Source: Pedobacter jeongneungensis
GTDB lineage: Bacteria > Bacteroidota > Bacteroidia > Sphingobacteriales > Sphingobacteriaceae
NCBI RefSeq assembly: GCF_000633455.1
Contig: NZ_AYMG01000013.1
Span: 186,001-250,000 of the forward strand
Length of the DNA stretch: 64,000 nucleotides
Direction of reading: 5' to 3'
Position numbers and translations under genes: made by a program. The notes beneath the pieces were generated by a model. It saw nothing but the letters and a program-made list of their open reading frames with translations, was not told the DNA's origin and did no database searches. This document shows, in pieces, positions 27,275 to 36,170 of the stretch; within the stretch, counting starts at the first letter, position 1, and the number at the start of each line of letters is the position of its first letter.

Positions 27275-28915
27275 ATGAAAAAAACCACAACCCTTTTAAC
27301 TTTACTATGCGCTGCATTACTTTTTGCATCATCATGTAAAAAAGCAGTAATTGCCCCCGAAGGGGGCGAAACCACAGGGCCAAAGAAAACGGCTACTACT
27401 TCTTCAATTATTACGCAGACCAGGAATCTGGCTATCGTTTATTTTATTCCGTCCGATCTGGATACGCTGCCCAACTGGAAAAAACGTTTGAGCGATGTAA
27501 TGTTATACGCCCAAAACTGGTATGGAACGGCCATGAACAATGCGGGCTATGGCTTTAAAACCTTTGGCTTAAAACAGGATGGAACAACCGGAAATGCAGA
27601 AATTGTGCTGATCAGGGCTGCCAACCCGAAAGCAAGTTATGGCACAAACGGTTCGGCCTATACCACCGAGATTGATGCCTATTTTGCTTCCCATCCCGGA
27701 TTAAAAACCAGTAACCACGTACTCATTTTAGTGCCTGCATTTGGCTACGATAACAATAGCACCGAAGGCCCGCAACCATTAGAAGGGGTACAGCCTTTTT
27801 ATGGCTATGGCCGTTACTGCTTTGCTAACGATAATCCTTATATGAACATGGCTTTAAAAGGGGTGTTAAATACTGGCCGAAACAACTTTGCCAAATGGGT
27901 TGGCGGGATGATGCACGAGCTTGGCCACGCCTTTAATGCGCCGCACGACAGGCAGTGGGTTTCGCAGAATATTTATGCAAACGGTACCAACACCAATTAT
28001 AAAATGCCGATGATGTGGCTGAGCAATTATTATTTAGAAGTTAGGCCAAGTTTCCTGACTGATGCAGAAGCAGCTATATTTAATGCCTGCGAAGCATTTA
28101 ACAACGATAGTAAAAGCTATTATGGCGCAATAACCTCTGCAGTAAAACGGATTTATGCCAGTTACGATGCTGGTTTAGGGGCTATTGTGGTGTCTGGAAA
28201 ATACACCAGCAGCGGTACGGTAAACAAGGTGCTTTACTATAACGATCCAAACGAAAATAACGAGGGTACAGGTACCAATAAAGATTATAATGCCATTACC
28301 TGGGCATCTTCACCAATTGGAACAGATAGTTTTAGGGTAGTGATGCCGATAGCCGAACTGGAGAATAAAACAAATGGAATTCCATACGAACTTAAAGTAA
28401 AACTGGTACACGATAACGGGATCATCAATGAAACGGTGTATGCCTATACCTTTCAAAATGGTATACCGGTGCTCGATTTTTCGACCAAAACTGAATTGTC
28501 AAAAACAGGCTGGTCTGTTGCAGGTTTCAGTTCACAGGAAACCGGTGAAGATGGTAAAGCCATCAATGTAATAGATGGGTCAACCTCAACCTTCTGGCAC
28601 TCACGTTGGTCGTCCAATGCGGCAAGCTATCCGCATTACCTCACCATCGATCTGGGATCAGCTAAAACAGTAAACGGCGGATTATCGCTTACCCAAAGAG
28701 CGGGAGCCAGCAGGGCCATCAAAGATTTCGAGTTATTGATCAGTAGTGATGGAACTAATTTTACCAGTGTTTTCAGCAAACAGGCTGCCAATAACAGTGC
28801 TACGCAATATTTTGGTTTCGGTTCACCTAAAACCTTCCGCTATTTTAAAGTTATTGCCAATAATGCCTGGGATGGAACGCAGTACGCAGCCTTATCTGAA
28901 CTGGGTTTGTATTAA
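27275..28915 (+). CDS. Metzincin-like lipoprotein peptidase with C-terminal discoidin (F5/8C) domain
   Basis: A 546-residue lipoprotein (ASSC at about 18-21). The catalytic motif H214-E215-L-G-H218-x5-H224 (HELGHAFNAPH) is the HExxHxxxxxH zinc site of metzincins. Residues about 410-546 form a discoidin/F5-8C carbohydrate-binding domain (NVIDGSTSTFWHSRWS, HYLTIDLGSAKTV, KDFELLISSDG, FRYFKVIANN). The pairing suggests a surface peptidase acting on glycoproteins or mucin-like material, which is inference. It stands alone between an unknown membrane protein and a repeat. Confidence 0.85.
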   Translation: MKKTTTLLTLLCAALLFASSCKKAVIAPEGGETTGPKKTATTSSIITQTRNLAIVYFIPSDLDTLPNWKKRLSDVMLYAQNWYGTAMNNAGYGFKTFGLKQDGTTGNAEIVLIRAANPKASYGTNGSAYTTEIDAYFASHPGLKTSNHVLILVPAFGYDNNSTEGPQPLEGVQPFYGYGRYCFANDNPYMNMALKGVLNTGRNNFAKWVGGMMHELGHAFNAPHDRQWVSQNIYANGTNTNYKMPMMWLSNYYLEVRPSFLTDAEAAIFNACEAFNNDSKSYYGAITSAVKRIYASYDAGLGAIVVSGKYTSSGTVNKVLYYNDPNENNEGTGTNKDYNAITWASSPIGTDSFRVVMPIAELENKTNGIPYELKVKLVHDNGIINETVYAYTFQNGIPVLDFSTKTELSKTGWSVAGFSSQETGEDGKAINVIDGSTSTFWHSRWSSNAASYPHYLTIDLGSAKTVNGGLSLTQRAGASRAIKDFELLISSDGTNFTSVFSKQAANNSATQYFGFGSPKTFRYFKVIANNAWDGTQYAALSELGLY

Positions 28916-28956
28916 ATTCTATTCAATAGAGGTTGTGTCATAAAACTTTTTTTTCT

Positions 28957-29035
28957 AAAATTGTCACGTTTAGCCTGTCGAAATGCCTTAGATGGTGTTT
29001 TGGCAGGTCCTTCGACAAGCTCAGGATGACAATTC
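28957..29035. repeat. Imperfect inverted repeat (dispersed hairpin element)
   Basis: The left arm ATTGTCACG..GCCTGTCGAA and right arm CCTTCGACAAGCTCAGG..ATGACAAT form a long imperfect hairpin. The right-arm phrase is a very common Bacteroidota intergenic element. It lies between the metzincin-like gene and the sulfatase relic. Confidence 0.6.
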
Positions 29036-29067
29036 TATATTTATGATGTAGTGCCTTTTTTTAAATG

Positions 29068-29307
29068 CTATTTATTCCTCGCTTTTTTAGCACGTTCAGT
29101 TTTTGAAATATCCTGAAAATCAGTATCATTTACCCATCCCCAGCGTAATGTAGTATCTTTTTTTAAGTATCGGTCGTAAAAATTTACACCTCTTTTGTTC
29201 GCATATTTATATTGGTCAAATTGGCTGCCTTTGCCAAAAACGCGGGGGTCTGCCTGTTCTTTTAACAGGCTCAATAATTTATTTTTTAGTTGGGCCGATC
29301 TGTTTTT
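29068..29307 (-). pseudogene. C-terminal relic of a sulfatase
   Basis: The minus-strand frame is open from 29307 (just after a TAA) to the stop at 29068. It reads LLKEQADPRVFGKGSQFDQY, then NFYDRYLKKD and GWVNDTDF, which matches the C-terminal end of S1-type sulfatases of the sulfamidase-like group (GDPR-LG-G-FD-Y followed by GWVN-x-x-DF). About 80 residues remain; the catalytic core with the CxPSR site is absent. The 62 bases upstream to the GH36 stop contain nothing of it. I read it as a decayed remnant rather than a small functional gene. It shows that this locus once held at least one more sulfatase. Confidence 0.65.
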
Positions 29308-29369
29308 TTACGAAGGAACCGTTATCAGATTATTTAAACAGGCACCCTTAGTAATTAATCATTAATTTT

Positions 29370-31559
29370 TTAGTTTAACGCCTGTACTTTTAACACCACA
29401 CTTGTTCTGTAGGCGTTAACTTCGGGATTAAAACCAACTTTCATTAAAAAATCACCAGAATACACTTTAGCGCTGTCAATTGGCGATTTGGTGCCTGGAT
29501 AAAGGTTGATTTCTTCTATTTTGTATTTTTTAGCCGGATCAAGACCCTTCAATTTGATCGGTAATATTACCCCATTGGTAAAAAGCGTAGCTACATGATA
29601 ATTAAAAACAATCGCCTGATCTTTAGCATCGTTTATATATGCAATTGAGGCAATTTTATTTTCATAAGGATCCTGCAAACGGTACTGTTGGCCATGCCAA
29701 ACAATATCTTTAAAGCTATTGTAGGTTTTTACGGCATTCTGGCTAAAGAGTAGGTCGTTTTTACTCAGTTCATTTACGCGTACATCGTAGCCCAGTTTGC
29801 CCATCATGGCCACATCCGTTTTAAATTTAATGGGTTGTTTACCCATGTCGGTAATGTGGTTGTCAACTGCCACAGAAGGGAAGTAATAAGAATATTCCCA
29901 CTGAATAAAGATACGGTCGTAAGGATTGGTATTATCGCTGGGCCAAAATTCAGTAAAGTATTTAAGTGCGGCATAATCAACCCTCGAGCCTCCGCCTGCA
30001 CATAGCATCATCGGTGTTTTAGGGTATTTTTTTCTGATCCTTTCCAGCACACTGTTCAATCCCCTGATGTATTCGATGTAAAAATGATCCTGGTTTTTTA
30101 AGGTAGGCGAGTTGGCATTGTAGATCAGCGAATTGCAGTCCCATTTAATAAAGGCAAGTTCCGGCACCTCCTTAAAAATATCATCAACGGTTTTATAAAT
30201 AAAATCCTGAACCTTCGGGTTGGTTAAATCGAGCACCAGTTGGTTGCGCATGTAATATTCTTTTCTTTCCAGCTGCCTGATGATCCAGTCAGGATGATTT
30301 TCGTAAAGTTCACTTTTGGGATTAACCATTTCCGGCTCTATCCAGATCCCGAATTTTACACCATTAGCGGTGGCTTCCTTGCCCAAAGTGCTGATGCCGT
30401 TTTTCAGTTTTTGCCTGTTATACTGCCAATCGACCAAACCCGAAGTTGAACCGTTACGCGGGTATTTATTGCCAAACCAGCCATCATCCAATAAAAAAAC
30501 ATCAACACCCAATTTTTTAGTGTCTTTCGTCAGTTCATTCAGTTTCTCATCATTAAAATCGAAATAAGTGGTTTCCCAATTGTTTAAAATGGTAGATCTT
30601 TCACCCTTTCCATTCAATAACTGGTAGTTTCGGGCCCAGTTTTGCAGATTCCTGCTCGCCAAACCTTTTCCTTCTGATGAATAGGTATATACAAAACGCG
30701 GAGTGATAAAATTTTCACCTGCTTTTAAGGTATAATCCGACGAAAAATTGTTGATGCCTGCAGTAATCCTTAAATAGTATTCATCAAAAGTTTCAAAATC
30801 GAGTTTAAAATTTCCTGTCCAGGCCAGTGAGCCTGCAATTACTTCGCCCATATCTTCGGTAGCGGGCTGATCAATCGAAACCATAAAAGAAGAGGAATGG
30901 AGCAGGTTTGTTCGGGTACCCAGTTTCGAATCGATGGTTTTGATGCCATGGAGCAACTGTTGTTCTTCTGACCGCATTTCGCGTGTGGCACCGCTATATT
31001 GGTTTTTTAGAAAAAATTTCCGGCCGCTCAGGGTAAGGTTTGCCGAAGCATATTTGTACAGCACAACGTTTCCTTTTTCGTGATGCTCAATTTCTGCCCA
31101 TTGTTCGATTACGTTTTCGTTAAAATAGGCCAGGTATTTTAAAGTCACCTGAAATTTATATTTCTGGTCTTTTAGCACAATGCTGGTTAATTTCCTGTTC
31201 TGATCGAGCTGTTCGGTTTTTACTTCAGAGAATGTAAGTACTGTTGATTTATTTCCATCGGCATGACTTACTGTTAATGCCGGTTCCATGAGGTTTAGCG
31301 ATCCTGAAGCAATATAAGCTTCGCGTTTATTCAAAAGGTCGTCAGACCCCGGTTTGTATTTATCTAATGCCTGGATGCCAGGATATTCAGCTGTATTTTC
31401 AAGCTTTTTGCCAATATAGGTTGATAGGAGCGTATTATCTTTATCAGTTTCTAAAATAAGTACATTGTTTTTGGTGGCAATTTCTATGGTTTGTTGGGCA
31501 AAGCTGCTTAATCTCACAGCCATGAACAGGAGAGAGAATATAAAATGTTTTTTGGTCAT
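29370..31559 (-). CDS. GH36 alpha-galactosidase, secreted
   Basis: A 729-residue enzyme with a signal peptide ending SSFAQ. It has an N-terminal beta-supersandwich (about 30-320), then a TIM barrel with FLLDDGWFG, GIWIEPEMVNP, the nucleophile Asp in FIKWDCN and the acid/base Asp in WPSDNTNPYDR, then a short C-terminal beta domain. These are the GH36 signatures and the length is as expected. Family activity is mostly alpha-galactosidase, less often alpha-N-acetylgalactosaminidase. It is transcribed alone on the minus strand. It is not an enzyme expected for heparin, so it may serve a different glycan. Confidence 0.92.
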   Translation of the reverse strand: MTKKHFIFSLLFMAVRLSSFAQQTIEIATKNNVLILETDKDNTLLSTYIGKKLENTAEYPGIQALDKYKPGSDDLLNKREAYIASGSLNLMEPALTVSHADGNKSTVLTFSEVKTEQLDQNRKLTSIVLKDQKYKFQVTLKYLAYFNENVIEQWAEIEHHEKGNVVLYKYASANLTLSGRKFFLKNQYSGATREMRSEEQQLLHGIKTIDSKLGTRTNLLHSSSFMVSIDQPATEDMGEVIAGSLAWTGNFKLDFETFDEYYLRITAGINNFSSDYTLKAGENFITPRFVYTYSSEGKGLASRNLQNWARNYQLLNGKGERSTILNNWETTYFDFNDEKLNELTKDTKKLGVDVFLLDDGWFGNKYPRNGSTSGLVDWQYNRQKLKNGISTLGKEATANGVKFGIWIEPEMVNPKSELYENHPDWIIRQLERKEYYMRNQLVLDLTNPKVQDFIYKTVDDIFKEVPELAFIKWDCNSLIYNANSPTLKNQDHFYIEYIRGLNSVLERIRKKYPKTPMMLCAGGGSRVDYAALKYFTEFWPSDNTNPYDRIFIQWEYSYYFPSVAVDNHITDMGKQPIKFKTDVAMMGKLGYDVRVNELSKNDLLFSQNAVKTYNSFKDIVWHGQQYRLQDPYENKIASIAYINDAKDQAIVFNYHVATLFTNGVILPIKLKGLDPAKKYKIEEINLYPGTKSPIDSAKVYSGDFLMKVGFNPEVNAYRTSVVLKVQALN

Positions 31560-32095
31560 TTATTGGGTTGGTTAAAAGTTGTTGACTTTTATAAAAATAA
31601 TCATAAGATCTTAACCTAAACAAGAAGCTGCCATACAAAAGGAGTGTAAATTTTTGTACGTCTAAAGTGCTTTAATATAGGTGGATATGTTGATTTGTTT
31701 TGTTGGTATGTACAGGTTAAAAATAAAAAAAACGACATTTTATGACCGGATTAATGCAATCTACTATTCTGCTTGTAGTGTACAGGAAAAATAACCCTTT
31801 TCTGTAAACCAGGCAGATTTCTGATTTAATGGCATTCTTTAGATAAATGATATTGATAACAATTATTTTACCATTTGTTTAATATAAATAAACAAATGTT
31901 TAGTAATTATGTATGGTAATTTATTTTAAGGATGATCAGATGGTCCATTTGGATACCAAGATTTAATTAATCATTTGTATATAAGCTGATTTGGCTATAC
32001 AAAACTTTGGTTAAACTTTGCGTAGCGCCATAAACTACGGTTTGATGTGCTCTGATTTATATTTACCATACCAATTTATATCAGGAGATTTATTT
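31560..32095. promoter_or_regulatory. 536-base divergent intergenic region
   Basis: AT-rich region between GH36 (minus) and the phosphodiesterase (plus). I see no gene. A RBS-like AGGAGA at 32083-32088 precedes the ATG at 32096. No clear operators or repeats could be identified by eye. Confidence 0.4.
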
Positions 32096-32998
32096 ATGAG
32101 AACAATTTTTATCAAAGTGATGGTGTTATCCCTGCTGTCATTTTCGGCTATGGCGCAACGCAAACAGGTACATGTATTAATTATTGGCCTGGATGGCTTT
32201 AGTGCAGAAGGTTATAAAACGGCAAAACATCCTAACCTGGATAAGTTATTTGCAGATGGTGTACTTTCTTTAACCACCAGACCGGTTATGCCATCGGTTA
32301 CTTTACCTAACTGGACGAGTCATTTAACCGGTTCGGGTCCTGAGGAACATGGTATCACAGCGAACGACTGGACATTGGAAAAACACACTTTACAGCCTTT
32401 AGAAACCGATCAGGATGGTTATTATCCATCGATATTCAAAGTATTGAAAGAAACCATACCTTCAGCTAAAACAGCTTATTATTACAACTGGAAAGAACTG
32501 ATCAATCCCATTAACAAAAAGTACCTTGATGAGGTATCGTTCGAAGAAAAAGACGAATACAAAGACAATTACCAGAAAGCTTTCGAATTTATGGTAAAGA
32601 ATAAGCAAAACCCTACACTTACCTTTTTATACAGTGTGCACACCGATCATGCCGGCCATGGTTTTGGATGGATGACTCCCGAATACATTAAAGCAATTGA
32701 AGAAGCAGATATTGCAATAGGCGCATTAATTGAAAAATTAAAGGCCGACGGAATTTATAAGGATATGCATATCCTGTTGATTACCGATCATGGAGGAATA
32801 AATAAAGGTCATGGTGGCATATCGATGGCAGAAATGCAGGTGCCCTGGGCCATTACGGGACCTCAGATCAAAAAAGGAGGATTAATTACTTCTTTTAACA
32901 GTAACAAAAATACAAGCTTGGTTCTGGCCAAAATTTTTGGCTTAACTAAACTACCGGATGCATGGACGGGAGCAGTACCGAAAAATGTATTTAAATAG
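32096..32998 (+). CDS. Alkaline-phosphatase-superfamily phosphodiesterase (type I PDE/NPP)
   Basis: A secreted enzyme of about 300 residues. The start at 32096 is chosen because it gives a signal peptide (MRTIFIKVM...SAMAQ) and follows AGGAGA; an upstream in-frame ATG at 32018 would bury it. Metal and catalytic positions are visible: GLDGF, the nucleophile region MPSVTLPNWTSHLTG, HTDHAGHG, ITDHGG and GHGG. It belongs to PF01663 (nucleotide pyrophosphatase/phosphodiesterase) and is distantly related to sulfatases. Substrate unknown. Confidence 0.85.
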   Translation: MRTIFIKVMVLSLLSFSAMAQRKQVHVLIIGLDGFSAEGYKTAKHPNLDKLFADGVLSLTTRPVMPSVTLPNWTSHLTGSGPEEHGITANDWTLEKHTLQPLETDQDGYYPSIFKVLKETIPSAKTAYYYNWKELINPINKKYLDEVSFEEKDEYKDNYQKAFEFMVKNKQNPTLTFLYSVHTDHAGHGFGWMTPEYIKAIEEADIAIGALIEKLKADGIYKDMHILLITDHGGINKGHGGISMAEMQVPWAITGPQIKKGGLITSFNSNKNTSLVLAKIFGLTKLPDAWTGAVPKNVFK

Positions 32999-33040
32999 AT
33001 TTTAAGAAGAATGTTGGCGAAATAGGTTACCAAAATATTA

Positions 33041-33075
33041 AAACGGGCAATGGATATTTCCATTGCCCGTTTTAA
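33041..33075. terminator. Bidirectional terminator
   Basis: A perfect 14-bp stem, AAAACGGGCAATGG (33041-33054) against CCATTGCCCGTTTT (33061-33074), with a six-base loop and A/T tracts on both sides. It separates the phosphodiesterase (plus) from the convergent lyase-like lipoprotein (minus). Confidence 0.9.
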
Positions 33076-33114
33076 TTACCAAATTATATTGGGATTTTAA
33101 TTCTAACTGATCAT

Positions 33115-34674
33115 TTAAGGCGTTGCTAAAACCTGTCCGTTTACCTGGAAATCATTAACACCAACACTGGTGTTTCCACTGGTTGCGGTAGCCCCATAAG
33201 CATATAACCTAAAGGTAACCGGTGTAGTGATATTGCTAAGCACCGATGCATTGAATGATATCGATGTTGCTGTAGTCGTACCACTAATGGTAACTGGGGC
33301 TGAAATATTGGTAGCGAAATTATCTACGCTGGAGCGGAGCACAAATGTATTAGGATGTGTGGCGCCGCCCCTTAGTACAGTGAATTTAACGTCACTGAAA
33401 TTAAAATAATAACCACTTTTAGGCTCTAAATAAAATTCATAGTATTCTGTCGGGTCAAATGCTGACGGTGTTGTTGCTGATGTCGCATTTGCCCAGCCCG
33501 CCACCAGGTAACGCCCGCCCGGGCCAGGTGCACCACTTGATATACCCGATGCCGACAACGTTGAACGTGAAAAATCAGAACGTGGCGTACCCACAACATT
33601 ATCAGCCGGGTTTGGCGCAGGACTGGTACTGTTAACATATACAATATTTTGAGAAGCCTGGTATTTGATCTTGGGATGGATATAAACATGGCTGGTATTG
33701 TTGTAAGCAGTAGGATTGGTCAAATTTGATGCAATGGTGTAGGGGCCATCTAAATAGGCTGGATTAGCATCAGGAACGCTGTTTCCCCATATCAGCCCGG
33801 TAGCAGTGGGTGCCTGATTAAGATTAATGATCCTGATATCATCATGATAAACGGTACGGGTACTGTTGGGTGGCACTACATATAAACCCCATTTAATGTA
33901 GCCGAAGTTGCCGTTGCTCACGTCGCCTGTAAACGAAGCGTAGTTTGTTTTTTCATCTACCAAAACAAAATCGCTTTGGCCCGGCAGTTTCATATAAGTT
34001 CTCATATAACCGGTAGTGGTGGTGGCCCATAGTACATCTATTCTAAACTGGATCCATTGGTTTACGTAGGGCTGCAGGTTGGTAACAATATCTTTAGTAG
34101 ATACATCCTGATACCTAATGCGTATAGCATTTCTTTGTGCACGTATCATTAAAGGCACATTTTCGCCGCCAGATACTTTGAGCTGAAAAACATTGCTTTC
34201 ATTGGTGGGATCACCCTGATTCCAAACCGGCCAGTCTTTCAGCAATACGCTGAACTCATATCGGCGTTCATCGCCGGGGAAATAACGCGCAGCGATAATC
34301 TGTTGGGCATCACTTTCACTTCTCCAATTGCCGTCAGAATTATAGCCCGAATCACCATATACTACTTTGTGTGCTATTCCATGGTTTGGCGTTGTAGCGC
34401 CTGGTGATATAATATAAGCTGCATCTGATGCGGTTGCGTTGGTTGGGTTTATGCCTGTGATGCCAGAGTTGAGCGCCCCGTTTTCGTATGTAACGTTCAA
34501 AATCGTATCGCCATAGTTGAGGTTTGCCGACGATATGGTAGCGATTTTTGGAACTGTAAAGCTTTGATCTCCGGTTTGGCTGGATAAGCCATTCTCCATT
34601 TTACTGCAGGCGGACGCCAAAAATAATACAGCGATAGCCATATATTTTGGTAGGTGAAGTGATCTTTTTTTCAT
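33115..34674 (-). CDS. Jelly-roll polysaccharide-lyase-like lipoprotein with extra C-terminal beta-sandwich
   Basis: A 519-residue surface lipoprotein (FLASAC at about 18-23, then SK). Residues about 50-290 form a concanavalin-like jelly roll of the PF14099 (heparin lyase I/glucuronan lyase-like) type: WRSESDAQ, YFPGDERRYEFSVLLKDW, NVFQLKV, QFRIDVLW, GYIKWGLY, HDDIRIINL. The C-terminal 200 residues are a separate beta-sandwich (KSGYYFNFSDVKFTVLRGG, FRLYAYGA), absent from the paralogue at 36171. The strand that carries Trp-His in true lyases (FQWH) reads FQLK here, so activity is doubtful; a binding role is possible. It is last in the run 37040-36109-34674, 67 bases after GH29. Confidence 0.75.
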   Translation of the reverse strand: MKKRSLHLPKYMAIAVLFLASACSKMENGLSSQTGDQSFTVPKIATISSANLNYGDTILNVTYENGALNSGITGINPTNATASDAAYIISPGATTPNHGIAHKVVYGDSGYNSDGNWRSESDAQQIIAARYFPGDERRYEFSVLLKDWPVWNQGDPTNESNVFQLKVSGGENVPLMIRAQRNAIRIRYQDVSTKDIVTNLQPYVNQWIQFRIDVLWATTTTGYMRTYMKLPGQSDFVLVDEKTNYASFTGDVSNGNFGYIKWGLYVVPPNSTRTVYHDDIRIINLNQAPTATGLIWGNSVPDANPAYLDGPYTIASNLTNPTAYNNTSHVYIHPKIKYQASQNIVYVNSTSPAPNPADNVVGTPRSDFSRSTLSASGISSGAPGPGGRYLVAGWANATSATTPSAFDPTEYYEFYLEPKSGYYFNFSDVKFTVLRGGATHPNTFVLRSSVDNFATNISAPVTISGTTTATSISFNASVLSNITTPVTFRLYAYGATATSGNTSVGVNDFQVNGQVLATP

Positions 34675-34741
34675 GTGGTTCTTTTTGGTTAGTAAATAGT
34701 TGATTGGGATGAATTTCCTTTGCTTACCTGCTATTAAGGAG

Positions 34742-36109
34742 TTATTTAGTGGTTATTTTAAATACATAAACAGGAATTTCAGTTTTGGCTAATGTGGGTA
34801 GGTTAATAACCAGGCTATCGTGCTGCAATTGCCATTCTATTTTTTTCATAGAACCTAAAAGGCTAATGTTTTTAATGTTTTTCACCTGTGCTAAACTTTT
34901 TGAGCTAATGGTGGTTGCTGTCCAGCTTCTCGCAAAAACGTAAATATTTTTTTCTTTTTGATTGAAATAGAGGTCCGCGGTAATTTTTTTCGAGGTAAAA
35001 TCATTGCTCGATTTTCCCATGACATCTTCTTTTACATCGGTTATACTTGCCGCAAATTCGTTTACAGTATTCCAGGGTCTTGTCCCATAAATGGCTTCCT
35101 GATTTATTTTCATCCAACTGCCAATCACCGAAAGATTTTCAATGCTTTTTTCGGGCAGTTCTCCAAGACTGTTTGGCCCAACGTTTAAGAGAAAATTACC
35201 GCCTTTGCACACAATTTCAACCAAATGACGTACGAGTAATTCGGGCGTTTTCCATGATTTGTCAAATTTGCTAAATCCCCATTTTCCACTCATTGTAATA
35301 CAGCTTTCCCAGGGTTTTAATTCGGTATTGGCAATAATTTTCTGTTCCGATACATCATAATCACCAAAGCCGTTACCAATCCGGCTATTGATAATGCAAT
35401 TGGGTTGGATAGAAAGGATGAGTTTTCTGATGCTTTCACTTTGTGCAGGTGTAGTACCTTCAGGTGTATCGAACCAGATTACTCCTATTGGGCCATACTG
35501 TGTAAGCAGTTCTTTCAGCTGCGGTTTTACCTTATCCTCGATGTATTTATTATTGTCCTTATCTTTTTCATTCGGGAAATCCCAGGTATTGCCTGCTTTG
35601 CTTCCTACTTTTGCCCAGGTAGATTGCGGGCTGGCCCAATCTCTGCCTAAAGAGTAATAAAAGCAGAATTTAAGTCCATATTTTTTACAGGCAGCGGCTA
35701 AATCTTTCATCGGGTCATGATGAAAGGGAGTGGCTTGTACAATGTTGTATTCATCACTGGGAGAATTAAACATTGCGAAACCGTCATGATGTTTGGCCGT
35801 AATCACTATATATTTCATGCCTGCATCTTTGGCACTTTTTACCCATGTATCGGCATTAAAATTTTGTGGATTGAAGGTTTTTCCGATCTGCGCATATTCT
35901 TTTAAAGGAATCTGTTCACCAAACATAAAATGTTCATTGGATTTTTGAGGTTTTCCTTTCCACTCGCCGATGGAGTAAAGCCCCCAGTGTATGAAAAGGC
36001 CAAATTTACCATCCTGCCACCATTGCATTTTATTGCTTTGGGCATAGGTTGCTATATTATTGGCAACAATACAATAAATAAGCAGGGCAAAGGTTAATTT
36101 TTTGTTCAT
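34742..36109 (-). CDS. GH29 alpha-L-fucosidase
   Basis: A 455-residue exported enzyme (signal peptide ending TYAQ). GH29 landmarks are FGLFIHWGLYSIGEW, ITAKHHDGFAMF, the nucleophile D214 in GVIWFDTPEG, INSRIGNGFGDYDV and FLLNVGPNSLGELPE. Family activity is release of alpha-L-fucose. A fucosidase is not needed for ordinary heparan sulfate. Its placement between two paralogous jelly-roll lipoproteins, in a run directly downstream of heparinase III, suggests a fucosylated acidic glycan or a composite locus. Confidence 0.93.
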   Translation of the reverse strand: MNKKLTFALLIYCIVANNIATYAQSNKMQWWQDGKFGLFIHWGLYSIGEWKGKPQKSNEHFMFGEQIPLKEYAQIGKTFNPQNFNADTWVKSAKDAGMKYIVITAKHHDGFAMFNSPSDEYNIVQATPFHHDPMKDLAAACKKYGLKFCFYYSLGRDWASPQSTWAKVGSKAGNTWDFPNEKDKDNNKYIEDKVKPQLKELLTQYGPIGVIWFDTPEGTTPAQSESIRKLILSIQPNCIINSRIGNGFGDYDVSEQKIIANTELKPWESCITMSGKWGFSKFDKSWKTPELLVRHLVEIVCKGGNFLLNVGPNSLGELPEKSIENLSVIGSWMKINQEAIYGTRPWNTVNEFAASITDVKEDVMGKSSNDFTSKKITADLYFNQKEKNIYVFARSWTATTISSKSLAQVKNIKNISLLGSMKKIEWQLQHDSLVINLPTLAKTEIPVYVFKITTK

Positions 36110-36170
36110 GATGTTTGGTGAATATATTGGCAGCCATATGCTGCCAATAGAGTTGATTTTTGTTTGTTTA

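Noticed and set aside
29068..29274. Functional small gene of 68 residues
   Set aside because: Its sequence matches a sulfatase C-terminus, the frame continues upstream of its Met without a start, and it lacks any catalytic part, so a relic is more likely.
32018..32095. Longer phosphodiesterase beginning at 32018
   Set aside because: The ATG at 32096 has an AGGAGA site and starts a signal peptide; the upstream 26 residues have no export features.
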